A DNA stretch of 64,000 nt from assembly GCA_019843655.1 (NCBI GenBank), contig JACDQD010000003.1, positions 12,464,925 through 12,528,924 of the forward strand. Direction: 5' to 3'. The stretch comes from Lethocerus indicus. Its lineage: Eukaryota > Arthropoda > Insecta > Hemiptera > Belostomatidae. Below, piece after piece: positions 36,325 to 47,242 of this stretch. The position numbers and the translations under genes were made by a program. Position 1 is the stretch's first letter. Each line of letters begins with the position of its first letter. The notes below the pieces were generated by a model, which worked only from the letters and a program-made list of their open reading frames with translations, was not told where the DNA came from and made no database searches.

Positions 36325-39300
36325 GTAAGTATTGGTTTGATACTTCCCATGGGAACCAGCATTCTAACCCTTGAATTTGCTGCACCATTTAATTGGAGTT
36401 TCTATAGAATAATTACCCACAAACACTGTATAATGTGATTGCTTTTGTAGGTGGTGATAACACACATTGTATATGTAATTATCATGATTTTTCTGTGTAT
36501 CTTTTATAAGTAAAAACATTTATTCCACATATCATAATTAAATATTTGTAAGAACTACATAAATATAATTTAATATATGCACTAATATAGATGTAGTTTA
36601 GAAGTTTAATTTAACTTTTGTAATGTTGATCTTTCTGTGTTGGATTGGTCAGTCAACATAAGGTCCCACCATGGGAGGTTCTTAAAGGAGATAAAGTGCA
36701 GCATTTTTCATTTTGTATATAAGAATTATTATAATATAGTATAAGTGGTGGTAGTATGATGAATATTTGATGGTACTTGAATTTGTTTGTAAATTAGCAA
36801 ACCAAGCTTCTTTTCATTAACAACTGACTTTTCAGATGATGACCCAAGACATAAAAGAGGAACTATACCTTCTTCTATAGATCAGAATAAGACAACATGC
36901 ATGTTATATCTTCAAGCTGACCATCTCTTTCACCAGAAATATGGCACTGAAGAAGCGTGTATCGAAGTTATGACAAGACATGTTCAAAGAGTAAATGCAA
37001 TTTACAAAACAACAGGTATGAATGTATATATTTTGTCACAATTATATCTTTGTACTCTTCAAATTTTAAGTGTAAAAGGTTATTTTAAAATAGATAATTT
37101 GAAGTTGCAATCTATAATTAAGAGTGCTGATTTTCTATTTTTACCACTGGTTTTCTTACATGCATATTAACTGAAACACTGCACTGATGGTTCATGCAAG
37201 AAAACACTTTCTTAAAAAAAATGTCATTTTTTTTACTGCTTCTAAGAGAGTTCCGAGTGTAATTAGTGTGTCTCATTGTTCTTACAGATTTTGATCAAGA
37301 TGGGAAACCTGACAACATTGGTTTTATGATAAAGCGAATTAAAGTTCACACCTCAGACTCACTTGGAGATTCTGCTTACAGATTTCCAGGGAACTATGGT
37401 GTTGAAAAGTTCTTAGAATTATTTTCAGGTAAATTGTTTTCTTAATACAGTTTCATAGGATTTTTTGAACTAGGTAAATCATCCTTAGTTGAGGGAGAAC
37501 ACTAATTCTATTGATACTAATATTATTTTATGGAAAAATATGGGAATCATTTTAAAGATTAATTTAAGTTTATTGTATGATTTAAATTCTTCTAATGTTG
37601 ATACATAGTTATCAATTCTGTTCCATTGTATTTGTTAATACACAATCGATTTATAGAAACAACTCAAAAAGTTTCATTACATTAATTCCAATTAGGTTGA
37701 ACCTAATTAAGAGTTTAAGAGTTGACTAATTACATTAAAAAAATTACTCAATTAGTTCAAAAAATTATATTGCTCCATTAACACTTAATAACAATGAAAA
37801 TAAAGTGGAGCAACAAACAAAATGGAAACATGATTCCACTATGTTGGTGTGGAATCATCCTTTCCTTGCGGAATTAGTATTTAATATAATAATAAGGATT
37901 ATAATTTCATATTATTATAATATTTCCTTTATGTTCACAGAGGAAGATTATGATGCCTTCTGTTTGGCTTATATGTTTACCTACAGAGATTTTGAAATGG
38001 GTACACTTGGTCTGGCATGGACTGGAGACCTCAAAAATGCGGGAGGTGTCTGTGAAAAAAATGGTGTAAGTTTTCATTTCCATTTTCTAAACTGAAGTAA
38101 AACTTTATATTTATTCTTCTCCTATAATTAATTCCACTATTGCTTTAATAATAATGACTATGTTATTTATTGGGTTAAACTGTTTAAAAATTTAGATTAG
38201 GAAAAATCTTTATTTTTGCTACAATTGTTGTTTCAGCATTATCGAGGGAGCATGAAGAGTTTGAATACAGGAATAGTGACATTGCTCAATTATGGTAAAC
38301 ATGTTCCTCCTGCGGTGTCCCATGTTACTCTTGCTCACGAAATAGGACACAACTTTGGGTCTCCAGTGAGTATCCCAAACTGTTTAGCACATTGGTTACT
38401 TTTTCAATTAAGTGCAAATACTTTCACTATTAGACTGCCCTTGTATTTATTTTGAAGTTCTAAAAGAATAATTTCTTCTTCTCCCTGTTATTGAGATCAC
38501 AGGTAATATTGCTGTATTTTAGAAATTGTACTAATACTTCTTACAACATATGTGTAGCATGATCCAGAGCAGTGTACTCCTGGAGGGGAAGATGGTAACT
38601 TTATAATGTTTGCCAGGGCGACCTCTGGAGACAAGAAGAATAACAACAGGTTCTCACCATGTAGTTTAGCCAGCATAAATCCAGTATTAAATTCTAAAGC
38701 CCGAAGTACAAAAGGCTGCTTCACAGGTAACTATCATCAGTTAAATTGTAGTTCAATAATTCTGTAATATTTACAGTAGTATGTGTAATATGTAAATACT
38801 CTATGTTAGAACTGAAGGATTTGGACCAAAGTGTTGCTCTTAAATTTTCACTTAATTTCCTTCACCTTAAATTTTTTTTCATACTCAATTCATTGTGAAA
38901 TCATACATACTATATATGTTTTTTGGATACCCATGTAGTAGGAAGCTATTGACATTAATTGATGGAATAGTGAATTAAAAATGTTGAGGTAATTTGTGAT
39001 TTTATTTTATGAACATGTTGGAATTTGAAATTCAAATTTCTTATGATTATTGACAGATAATAATTAAATATATAATTATTTTTTTCATTCTGTCACAGAA
39101 CCTCAAGGAGCTATATGTGGCAATGGAGTAGTAGAAAAAGGTGAACAATGTGACTGTGGGTGGGAAGAAGATTGTAAGGATGATTGTTGTTACCCACAGA
39201 GAAGACATCCTCCAGTTGATCAGCCACCTTGCCATCTCACACCGCACAGTGTCTGCAGTCCATCACAGGTATTCTCTTCAGAGAGAAATAATTCCATTAG

Positions 39301-42300
39301 TTTTTCTCTGCTTTCATGCAGGATAGATTTCAGTACAAGAATAAATTTTAAAAGCAGAGTGTTGTCTGTCAATTTAGATTTATTATTTTATAGGTTGTTT
39401 TAAATTCTTTATCTTTATAGGGTCCATGTTGTATGCCAAATTGTACTCTTAAATTTGGTGACAAATGCAGGGATGACAATGGCTGTAGGGATTCTAGTTT
39501 CTGTGATGGTAAAGGCCCTCATTGTCCACCATCAATCAATAAGCCAAACAAGACTATATGCAATGATGAATTTGTGTGCTTTATGGGGGTTAGTAAATTA
39601 CAACTACTTTTTTCTGCATTTTACACTGTATTGCTTTATATATCGAGACATCATTTTATAAATAAAATTAGCAGAATAAACTTTATCCAAACTTGTTCAA
39701 AGAAAACATTCTCATTGAAACTGCACAGCATCTTGTGTTTGTTTCCTTTGAAACATTAAAATAAATAATTACTTAAATTTATATAAAATTATCAACATAT
39801 GTGTTATGAATATGTTTCATAAGATTTCATAATAATTTCTTTCCCAGAAATATAAATGAATGTTTATTTTATTAATTCAAGGAATGTACTGGGTCAATAT
39901 GCCTGGCATATGGTTTGGAATCATGTCAGTGCATACCTTCTGTGCAGGATCCTCCAACAAAGGCTTGTGAACTATGTTGTAAACTGCCTGGTGAAAATAG
40001 GCCTTGCATGTGAGTAATTATTTTGCTCGACATTAATTAACAGAAGTCCATGATTTATGTCAAATTGTACTCCTAAATATTGCGACCAGCTCCGTGCAGA
40101 GATGACTTGCTCATAAGCCAGACAAGATAGTAATCTGGTAAAGTGATTACTATGATAGCCATCTCTTGTTCTCTGAATAATGTATATTCAAAACTGTGAA
40201 CAAAGCTCTCTTAAAACGAAACATTATTATTATTATTATTATTATTATCCTTACTTGTAAAAATTAAAAAATAAATTACAATATATTGTTGTCTGCTGTA
40301 AGAAATATTTTTCTGGCTTTTGTGTGTTTGCAGAAAATGTGTAATTTTAATGTTATCTTTAAATTAATTATACGATACAACCTGTTTATATTGAAATTGT
40401 ACATAATTTTGTTTTCCAGCCTAATTAAAAGATAATACATATTTATCTCTACTATGTAATAATACATGAGTTTGAATATTTTTCCTGTATTATAATTAAG
40501 TATAACTGCATTCCAGGTCATCATTTTATTGGAATACTACAACATATGAAATGCCAATACTGTATTCAAAACCAGGAACTCCCTGTAATGATTATAATGG
40601 CTATTGTGATGTCTTTCAAAAGTGCAGAGAGGTAGTATTCAAAACATCAATACTTTATATTTATTTGAAATGCATTTAATGGGATCAGTATAGAAATAAC
40701 AAACTTATTAATAGAAAGTTCATTTAGTACATTATTAAACTAATGTATTTTGATGAATTTAATACTATTTGTATATACATACATAATTATTTAATTGATG
40801 TATTGAATATCATTGTTTATTTTTCCTGTATTATAATACTAAACTGCAATTAATAAAAAAGGTTGATCCATCTGGACCTTTGGCTACTCTTCGTAAACTA
40901 CTTTTGTCGGAACAGAGCATTGCTTCATTTAAGAGATGGGTAATGGATCGATGGTACTATGCCCTACTTATTGTTGCCAGTGTAATACTCATTTTGGTAA
41001 GTGATAGTTATAAATTAAAATTTATCTTCAGAAATTTAAGGATTTGAATAGTTTTAAGGTGTACTATTATTTGTGAAATAGTTTTCTGTTGCTTGTTTCA
41101 TTCACTGGATTAACAGAAAGGCTCAATTTGTTTGTATTTAATACTGATAATCTTTTATTTTAATAACTTTTGTTATGCATGCATCTTCAGGGTTCAGGGA
41201 TCTGTAAGCATTATTTTAATGCCCTTTTCCACCACACCTATCAGTTTTGTATTTATTGAAACATTATATACTGTTTTATTGCTTCAAACTTAAGATATGG
41301 ACTGCATTTCTCGTGTGCTGTATAATGTGTTCAGTAATGTGTGTGTGAGTGTGTGTGTGCTGTATATCTTAATATTTTTAATATCTATTTCTTAAAATTA
41401 CCCTGCATTCAAAGTTTTCCTGCTTTTTAAGACTTTTTTATTAAGTTTTGTTTTTTTAAATTGGGTTTTGTACACCTTAGAATTTATTTTATTTTATATT
41501 AATATGTTACACTCCCACAAAAAATGTAAGAAGTTGCATTTGTTTTGCAGCCATAGAGGCAGTAATTTTTTAAATTTTAACACTATAAACTTTTAAATTG
41601 CGGCTGTTGCAGTATATTGTCACATCCTATTCCAGTTTGAGAACTAAATACTTGTTTGTTAAATTTTGTTTAATTACATTACTTTATACATAAGTACACT
41701 TTACCTGTTTGCTTTTAATTTTAGTCGTATTTGTTTCTTCATATATTTTTTATAGATGATTTTTTTGTATTTATTTAGTTTATTGATACCATAAAATGGT
41801 AATATGATCACCATGATATGGATAGATACGATGACTGGTCACAAATTTTCTCCCGTTAGTTTAATGACATATGTTAAATTATTTATAACTCATACATATG
41901 TAACATTAAATTGATTTATATTAGAATCCAGTATTCCATCTACTTTTACATTTAAAAAAGTGTTAAATTCATTCGTTAGTATTTTTCTATAAATATGAGC
42001 ATGGCAAATGATGTGTTGTTAAAATGAGGTTATGTCTTATTTAGGTACTAAGCACAAGACTGCTGGGGAAAACAACAGATTTGAAACTGAAAGCAATCAC
42101 TATAATACACAGTTCGACAACAGAAACTGTGAGGCTCCCTACCGAGGGGGAGGGAAACAACACTGTTGTGGTCCACCCTGGAGTGAGCAGCAAGTTACCA
42201 TTGAAGAGGAAGGTGAGAGGGGGTGCCAAATCAGCACCAGCACCCAAAAGAAGTGCTCCCGGTGCCAGAGTTCCTCCACAACAAGAGACCATTCATCAGC

Positions 42301-43166
42301 TACCTAAACACAAAAAGAAGTCTTCCAAGAAAAAGATAGGTAAGAAGAATGAAGTCATCGATTATAGCCGGGCACAGAAGTTAGCAAGTAAGACACCAGA
42401 TGAAGATCCATTGGGAAAAGTGAGGAATTGGCTTCTGAATTCACACATAGATAGAACCCTCGTCAGGAAGTCAAAGTCATCACCCGCTGGATTCTTATCT
42501 GCAAACCTTTCTCCTGAGCAACGGGCGCAAGCAGTACCTAGAACTCAACAGCAAAAGCAAAGAGGAACTACTGGTGAAAAAGAAGAGGATGATAGACGTC
42601 ACAGAAGGAGGACTGTGGGTCCAACAGCATTACAGGTCCAACCAAACAAGAGACCAGCATCCTCTTCAAAGGAACAGGTTAAATTACAGGTGATGTACAA
42701 ACCTCCATTCAAATTTAGTGTCAAGCTCAGGAAGCCTACACAAGTAGCAACATCTGTAGTCAAAGAGATCAACTCTAAAGTGAATGCAAGGAGGCCTAGG
42801 ACTGCAGTGCTGGTCCGACAACACAAAAGGAATCAGAAAAGGAAGGGTACTACCAGTGAAGCCAAGAAAGAGAGGGAAGGCACAGCAGAAGATGAAAATA
42901 AAACTGAAACAGTAGTTACACGAGATGAAAAGAGTATTGATGGTCCAGTTGTAGGCCGACTAATATCCATTGACCAGCCAAAAGAACCCGTCTACCAGAA
43001 TACGGGAGAGGCCGTCCAAGACTTATTAAGAATGAGTTCCGTCGAAGCACAGTCAACCAGGCAAGAGCCACTTGAACCCCTTCACCCCACTCCCGATGAT
43101 ACCATACCGTCCGATCTAGAAGTTCTTCTTTCAGAGAGCCAATACTTGTTCTCTGGTGACTCTTAG
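19407..43166 (+). CDS. kul: Kuzbanian-like, ADAM10-family transmembrane metalloprotease (15 exons, complete)
   Basis: ADAM10-family enzymes shed ectodomains of cell-surface proteins such as Notch and its ligands. Fifteen exons join to 3,285 nt, or 1,094 codons plus stop, with all phases matching. Order: signal peptide, prodomain, furin-type site RHKR (239-242), metalloprotease with [12 protein letters not shown] (417-428), disintegrin and cysteine-rich region (about 483-676), transmembrane helix (about 707-724), and a 370-residue basic tail. [20 protein letters not shown] and the conserved tail start ([18 protein letters not shown]) match the insect Kuzbanian-like paralogue as I recall it, whereas Kuzbanian itself ends in a different, glycine-rich tail. 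ADAM10-type assignment is very secure; kul over kuz is likely. The gene is divergent from Vps13 and convergent with the NAD kinase gene. Confidence 0.9.
22380..22525 (-). repeat. Second tRNA-derived SINE-like fragment
   Basis: On the minus strand from about 22525 the sequence GTCTGGATAACTCAGTGGAC resembles a tRNA head with an A box, followed by ATCTGACAGTCTACCGGAAG and ATGAGCCCCGC in the place of a degraded B box. It then runs into a body ending near 22380. Assigned by eye only. It differs from the fragment at 13.7 kb. Confidence 0.4.
23810..23879. repeat. (TA)n microsatellite
   Basis: About 70 nt of AT dinucleotides with one slip, in kul intron 1. It creates spurious IYIYIY open frames on both strands. 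Confidence 0.95.
28014..33507 (+). other. kul intron 2 (5.5 kb)
   Basis: GTATGT donor, TTTCAG acceptor. CpG frequency is normal. It contains the non-LTR retrotransposon remnant at about 31.2-31.7 kb. Short open frames near 29763-30313 are of unusual composition but match nothing I know. Confidence 0.7.
31170..31720 (+). mobile_element. 5'-truncated, decayed Jockey-type non-LTR retrotransposon
   Basis: From 31194 the plus strand reads [14 protein letters not shown], then [19 protein letters not shown], then [15 protein letters not shown], the C-terminal end of a Jockey-clade reverse transcriptase. After a frame shift it continues [20 protein letters not shown] and [12 protein letters not shown], which is the element's conserved carboxy end. 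In-frame stops and at least one frameshift show it is dead. It ends at about 31650 in an A-rich AAATA/AAAATA tail of about 60 nt. Only the last 0.5 kb of the element is present, which is typical 5' truncation. It is inserted in kul intron 2 in the sense orientation. Confidence 0.85.
33630..35982 (+). other. kul intron 3 (2.35 kb) with a CpG boundary
   Basis: GTGAAT donor and TTACAG acceptor. The left part has normal CpG (about 17 in 34801-35400). From about 35.35 kb on CpG almost vanishes (about 2 in 35401-36000) and stays low to the end of the gene. An open frame at 34700-35023 has no known motif. Confidence 0.7.
36836..38726 (+). CDS. kul: kul exons 5-9: furin site and metalloprotease domain (residues 235-482)
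   Basis: Exons: 36836-37015, 37288-37428, 37941-38065, 38237-38365, 38558-38726. Exon 5 begins with the RHKR proprotein-convertase site, then [14 protein letters not shown] as in ADAM10. The reprolysin zinc site is split between exons 8 and 9: H417, E418, H421 and H427 are all present, so an active enzyme is predicted. Exon 9 carries the family's [11 protein letters not shown] segment. Exon 8 continues open into its intron (GTGAGT donor at 38366); that read-through is not coding. Confidence 0.93.
39099..40631 (+). CDS. kul: kul exons 10-13: disintegrin and cysteine-rich region (residues 483-676)
   Basis: Exons: 39099-39268, 39421-39588, 39882-40009, 40517-40631. These encode [39 protein letters not shown] and [16 protein letters not shown], the conserved cysteine pattern of ADAM10-family disintegrin and cysteine-rich modules. 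This region normally guides substrate choice and tetraspanin (TspanC8) association. No integrin-binding RGD is seen. Confidence 0.93.
40085..40250. repeat. Hairpin-bearing repeat-like element ending in (ATT)n
   Basis: In the kul intron between exons 12 and 13 there is a GC-richer patch with the inverted pair ATAGTAATC / GATTACTAT (9 bp, 9-nt loop) inside a wider pair AGAGATG / CATCTCT. It ends in eight or so ATT units at 40222-40249. The layout suggests a SINE or small non-autonomous element, but I do not recognise a family. Confidence 0.35.
40862..43166 (+). CDS. kul: kul exons 14-15: transmembrane helix and long basic cytoplasmic tail (residues 677-1094)
   Basis: Exons: 40862-40996 and 42045-43166. 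Exon 14 ends inside the membrane helix ([15 protein letters not shown]). Exon 15 is a single 1,122-nt coding exon for a tail rich in lysine, arginine, proline and serine. Basic clusters include PLKRKVRGG (773-781) and [14 protein letters not shown] (809-822). The C-terminus is acidic ([18 protein letters not shown]). Vertebrate ADAM10 has a tail of only about 55 residues. The stop codon is TAG at 43164-43166. Confidence 0.93.
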
Positions 43167-43341
43167 AAGATTTATAATCTCACCTTTGGTGGCAACTTTA
43201 TAAATTTTGTACTTTTCCTTGATTGTGGTTGACTTACAATTGCCAGTTACAATTTTTTTATACCAATCGTAACTAAACGCTTTTTAGTATTACATTCCAA
43301 ATATGTATATTTATATACATAATACATATGAACAAACTTTA

Positions 43342-43395
<54 letters not shown>

Positions 43396-46300
43396 CATAC
43401 ACACACACAATTTTATTCCTACAGTTTCCTACACAAGTAGATATATTCCAACTGATATTAATAAGCTGATTTGACATTTGTGTGATAAAAGTGAAGAGCC
43501 TTTGGTAACCGATACCACTGCCGGGTGATGGGAGAACCATTCCACGTCTTGGGCTTTGAAGTAATCAGTGCCTGTTGGTGGGGGACATCATAAACCTTGG
43601 TAATCCCTTTGGATAGATAATTTTATTACAGTTATTCAGTAATATTATACTGAAAATATTGTCCTGAATATAATAAATCCTAAGGTGATCCCATTTTTAG
43701 AGTGATCAAATGGCTTGATCTGGAGAAAGGTTTATGCATGTTATTGAAAGAGATTCAAATGTACATAAATCTATGTAAAATTTATTACATAAATTTGTAC
43801 ATGACATTTAACAATGTGTCAATCATTCATTCAGAATGTTGTTATGTAGATTATTAATATCATCAACATATTGAAAGTTTGAACTGAGTTGTTTGAAAAT
43901 TATAATCAATCAATAATTAAATTATTGTTGTTTTATGTTTCTGATAACAGTAATATATACAGAATATTGTTTATATTCAGGACAGTGAATATTCATAAAT
44001 GAATCTTTTTTTTAACTTTCTGATGTTCTTACTATTTGGGGCATTGGCAAAACTTGCTCCACCCAATAATTATCTTGCAGCTACTATGCAAATACATTGA
44101 TATTGCCCCCATCATTTTTATATAAAAACGAAATCCAAGGTTTTTATTACAAAGATTTTTAATAACAGGGATGCTTTTTTCTTTTGAGAAACTAAATAAA
44201 GAATATTCTTATAATAATTCTATCTATGCTAGAATATATTTTAAAGAGAAATTAAAAGGTATTATTCTGGCAGTATCGGACAGGCTTTTTGAGTATTACA
44301 TTTTTTTAATATTTTTAGACATGAATTTTGCATATGTGATATTTTAAAAAAGGAACTGAAAACAGTAAACATTCCTAATAATAATGTCCATTTAGTTATT
44401 TGGTCAAGTGTAAATTGTTATAATTATAAGGAATAGTAATCAGCTACCTGCTGTATGTGATAATGTATTTAATTGAATTAGCCACTATGATTTGCCGTGC
44501 TCTTTTGAACAGTTGAAGTATTTTTTCTGGTTCTGTTCTGTTATGTGTGAATTGAACGTCTTTCTAAATTTTTAGATTGTCAGTCTAAATGACTGTGTAA
44601 AGAAAAGGTTTTTTGTAGATGTAAAAAAATTATTGCAACAGTTAGTATAACAATCTTTAATGTGCCAATTGGATAAATTTGGTCAAGTTACTTAATTTAG
44701 CTATCCAATGTACAGGTTTTTTCGTTGTAGGGTACTGTTATGTTAACATTTATACTTATGTTTCTTGTTTTATAATTTTTCTATTTGACTACTAATCATG
44801 ATTTTACAATATTTACCTTCCTTTTCTTTTATTTCAACAATGATGAGATCAAAAGGCAGGTTCAAATTCTCACAGGATTAATTTGTTTTCTTCTGAATAT
44901 TTAAATTAAGACAATTGTTACAGAAATATTGAATGACCAAATGTTGATTCTTCCATTGTAATTTATATGTGTCAAAAACCCTTCACTTTTTTATGAATGG
45001 ATAAATAAAAATTGACTGATGTTTAAGGTTAAAGAAATATACACCTGTTTTAGACATACTTCATAAATCATAAAACTGGCTTCAATCTTGAGTCACATAT
45101 CAGTTTCATATGAAATTATATATTTGTAAAGAAAAAATCCTTCCCTCAAACTTCATTACTAGTTTTGTTTTTTGAATGTGTTTACAGCCTCCTATCATGA
45201 AATTTCTCACTTTATTTTTTTTCATCAAGTGTGCCTTTGGCCATTTTCCTTTTGGGTTGGTTTTATTGGAATTAATATTATAACTCCTGTGAAACATTCA
45301 GGAAAATTAATTAGTGTTGACAATTATAATATCATTGATAATCATCCTACTGGAGAATTTAAAAACAGGTCTATAAAATTCTATTTTCAAATGAAAGTTT
45401 TTGAGAAGAAAACATTTCCATGAACCCTGTTCTATATCAATTTGAAATAATCTGTATATTTATTTATTGTAAATATAAATAATGTATTTTAAGTTTGAAA
45501 TAATATCCTGATGATAGGAAACCTAATGTTAATATTGGATTAACCTTTTTAATACGTTTGTAAGTTGGGTAACATCTACAGAATTTGCAACACAAATCAC
45601 ACATCATTGCATTTCTATATATGAGTTCAGCATGAATTTAATCATTATAAACTTGTCTGATATAAAACAATGCAGTCATTCTCTAGTTTGTGACCCGCTG
45701 TTACTATTTCCCAGGTTTGCAAATACCTGTGTTGTAACAATAAATTATGTTTACATAAAGTTATGCCCATTAATTCTGTATTACAAATAGACCTGTACTA
45801 GCTCTTAGTTAAATTGTGGTTTCATTGACAATGAATAATGATTTATCAGACATGAAATTATTATTTCATATTACTACCATGAATCCATTTTAATTTTGTG
45901 AAGTGTAAATAATTTTTACTTTTGCAGAAAATAATATCCCTCGGCAGGATTTATATCGTACTTATTAGTAACTTATATTATGCTGCAGTATTAATTTAAA
46001 ACTTTACATTATTTTTCCTAAGTATTAATTCATTTTTCACACTGTTATATATCAGTATAAGGCAATAAATAGGGTTGAGATAAATATATCCGAATTAAAA
46101 TTATTTTTTAAATATATTTTTATTAACTATACAATTCCAGATGTTACAGAAGGGTAACCACCAAGAAGCAAAATAAGGCAAACTAATTCAATACATTAAA
46201 TGTGTAAAATTAAAATAACTGGTTATAAAAAAAAGTTTATGTAATTTCTGATTTTTAGGAATGACAATCTTAAAAACATCCAGATAAAGACATAAGTATT

Positions 46301-46665
46301 AGAAATAAAACATTCTTAACATTTATCAGTAAGAATAATGCAAAACATTGTCATAATTCCTTCATATATTAAATTAGGGAAACAAAATTTATGTATATGT
46401 AAATGTAATTGTATTGTATATTTCATAAAATAACACATTTGAAAAAATCCTATTAAAAAAATAAACAGTTTTATTTATAATATGACCAAATTGTGTATGA
46501 TAAATTCCAAAACATTTTAAATTTCTGATTAGTTTTAACTTATAGAGTTTGCATATATGGACTGGACTCTAAGTGTAGAGTAAACTTTTTATGTCAAAAA
46601 AACATAAAAGTTTCCTTTCTAAACAGATATAGTAATGCTGCTGTAGTACTGACTACAATATCAAT
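43167..46665. other. kul 3' UTR and convergent intergenic region
   Basis: Candidate poly(A) signals for kul (AATAAA) lie at 43672-43677 and 46064-46069. For the minus-strand NAD kinase gene a reverse AATAAA lies at 46470-46475, about 190 nt past its stop. CpG is depleted throughout (3 CpG in 44401-45000), which suggests the whole interval belongs to a transcribed, methylated unit such as a long kul 3' UTR. The open frame at 45172-45423 has no known motif. Confidence 0.55.
43341..43409. repeat. Compound (GT)n(TA)n(CATA/CA)n microsatellite
   Basis: About 70 nt in the kul 3' UTR region: TG repeats, then TA repeats, then ACATAC and AC repeats. The TG and CA flanks are complementary, so a transcript could fold into a long AU-rich hairpin. 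Confidence 0.9.
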
Positions 46666-47172
46666 TTAAGTAAGCACTAGAGTTCTAAGAGCATAGCTGG
46701 GATTTGAGGTGAGCTGAGCAATTGATCCATCATTAAAGGAATAGCTCCTACCTCCATCAATGACAAGATTGGCGGCATAGCATTTAGAAGCAACAACTAT
46801 GCTGTTTGTGAAGTTATCTGAGGGGAGCCCTGGTGGATAGGGCCATACTCCAGCACAAATTTGGTCCCGCAGGGTATAGAACATCTTAGGATCAGCTGAA
46901 AAGAAATGCTTTGAGTGCACATATAATATATAACTGTAATAAGAAATATTCCCTGTTAATAGTGTGAAAGTAGAATGGTAATAATGCTACACAAAACAAT
47001 GACATTAAAGCAGTAACAATCTTAAAATTGAGATTTAGTAAATATATTTGATATTTATTGCTTATATTATTACTGATTTACCTAAAGCAATGTTCATAAT
47101 TTATTATAGAAAACGAACTCTCAATGTAATCTAATGTTCAATATTAGATAACCACTGTGAAATAGTCATTGG

Positions 47173-47242
<70 letters not shown>

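Noticed and set aside
35970..36374. kul exon 4 as a separate short gene starting near 35970
   Set aside because: Its sequence is ADAM10 prodomain, and the AG at 35982 and GT at 36325 give phases that match exons 3 and 5.
40085..40250. CRISPR-like or attachment-site repeat
   Set aside because: A single hairpin in an intron of a eukaryotic gene; no repeat-spacer array is present.
42041..42292. Minus-strand frame opposite the kul tail exon
   Set aside because: It is the shadow of a strongly coding plus-strand exon whose frame is fixed by the upstream exon and the conserved tail start.
19407..43166. Assignment of the protease to Kuzbanian itself
   Set aside because: The [20 protein letters not shown] segment and the long lysine-rich tail fit the Kuzbanian-like paralogue; Kuzbanian has a different catalytic-domain stretch and a glycine-rich tail as I recall it. 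A tree of insect ADAM10-type proteins would settle this.
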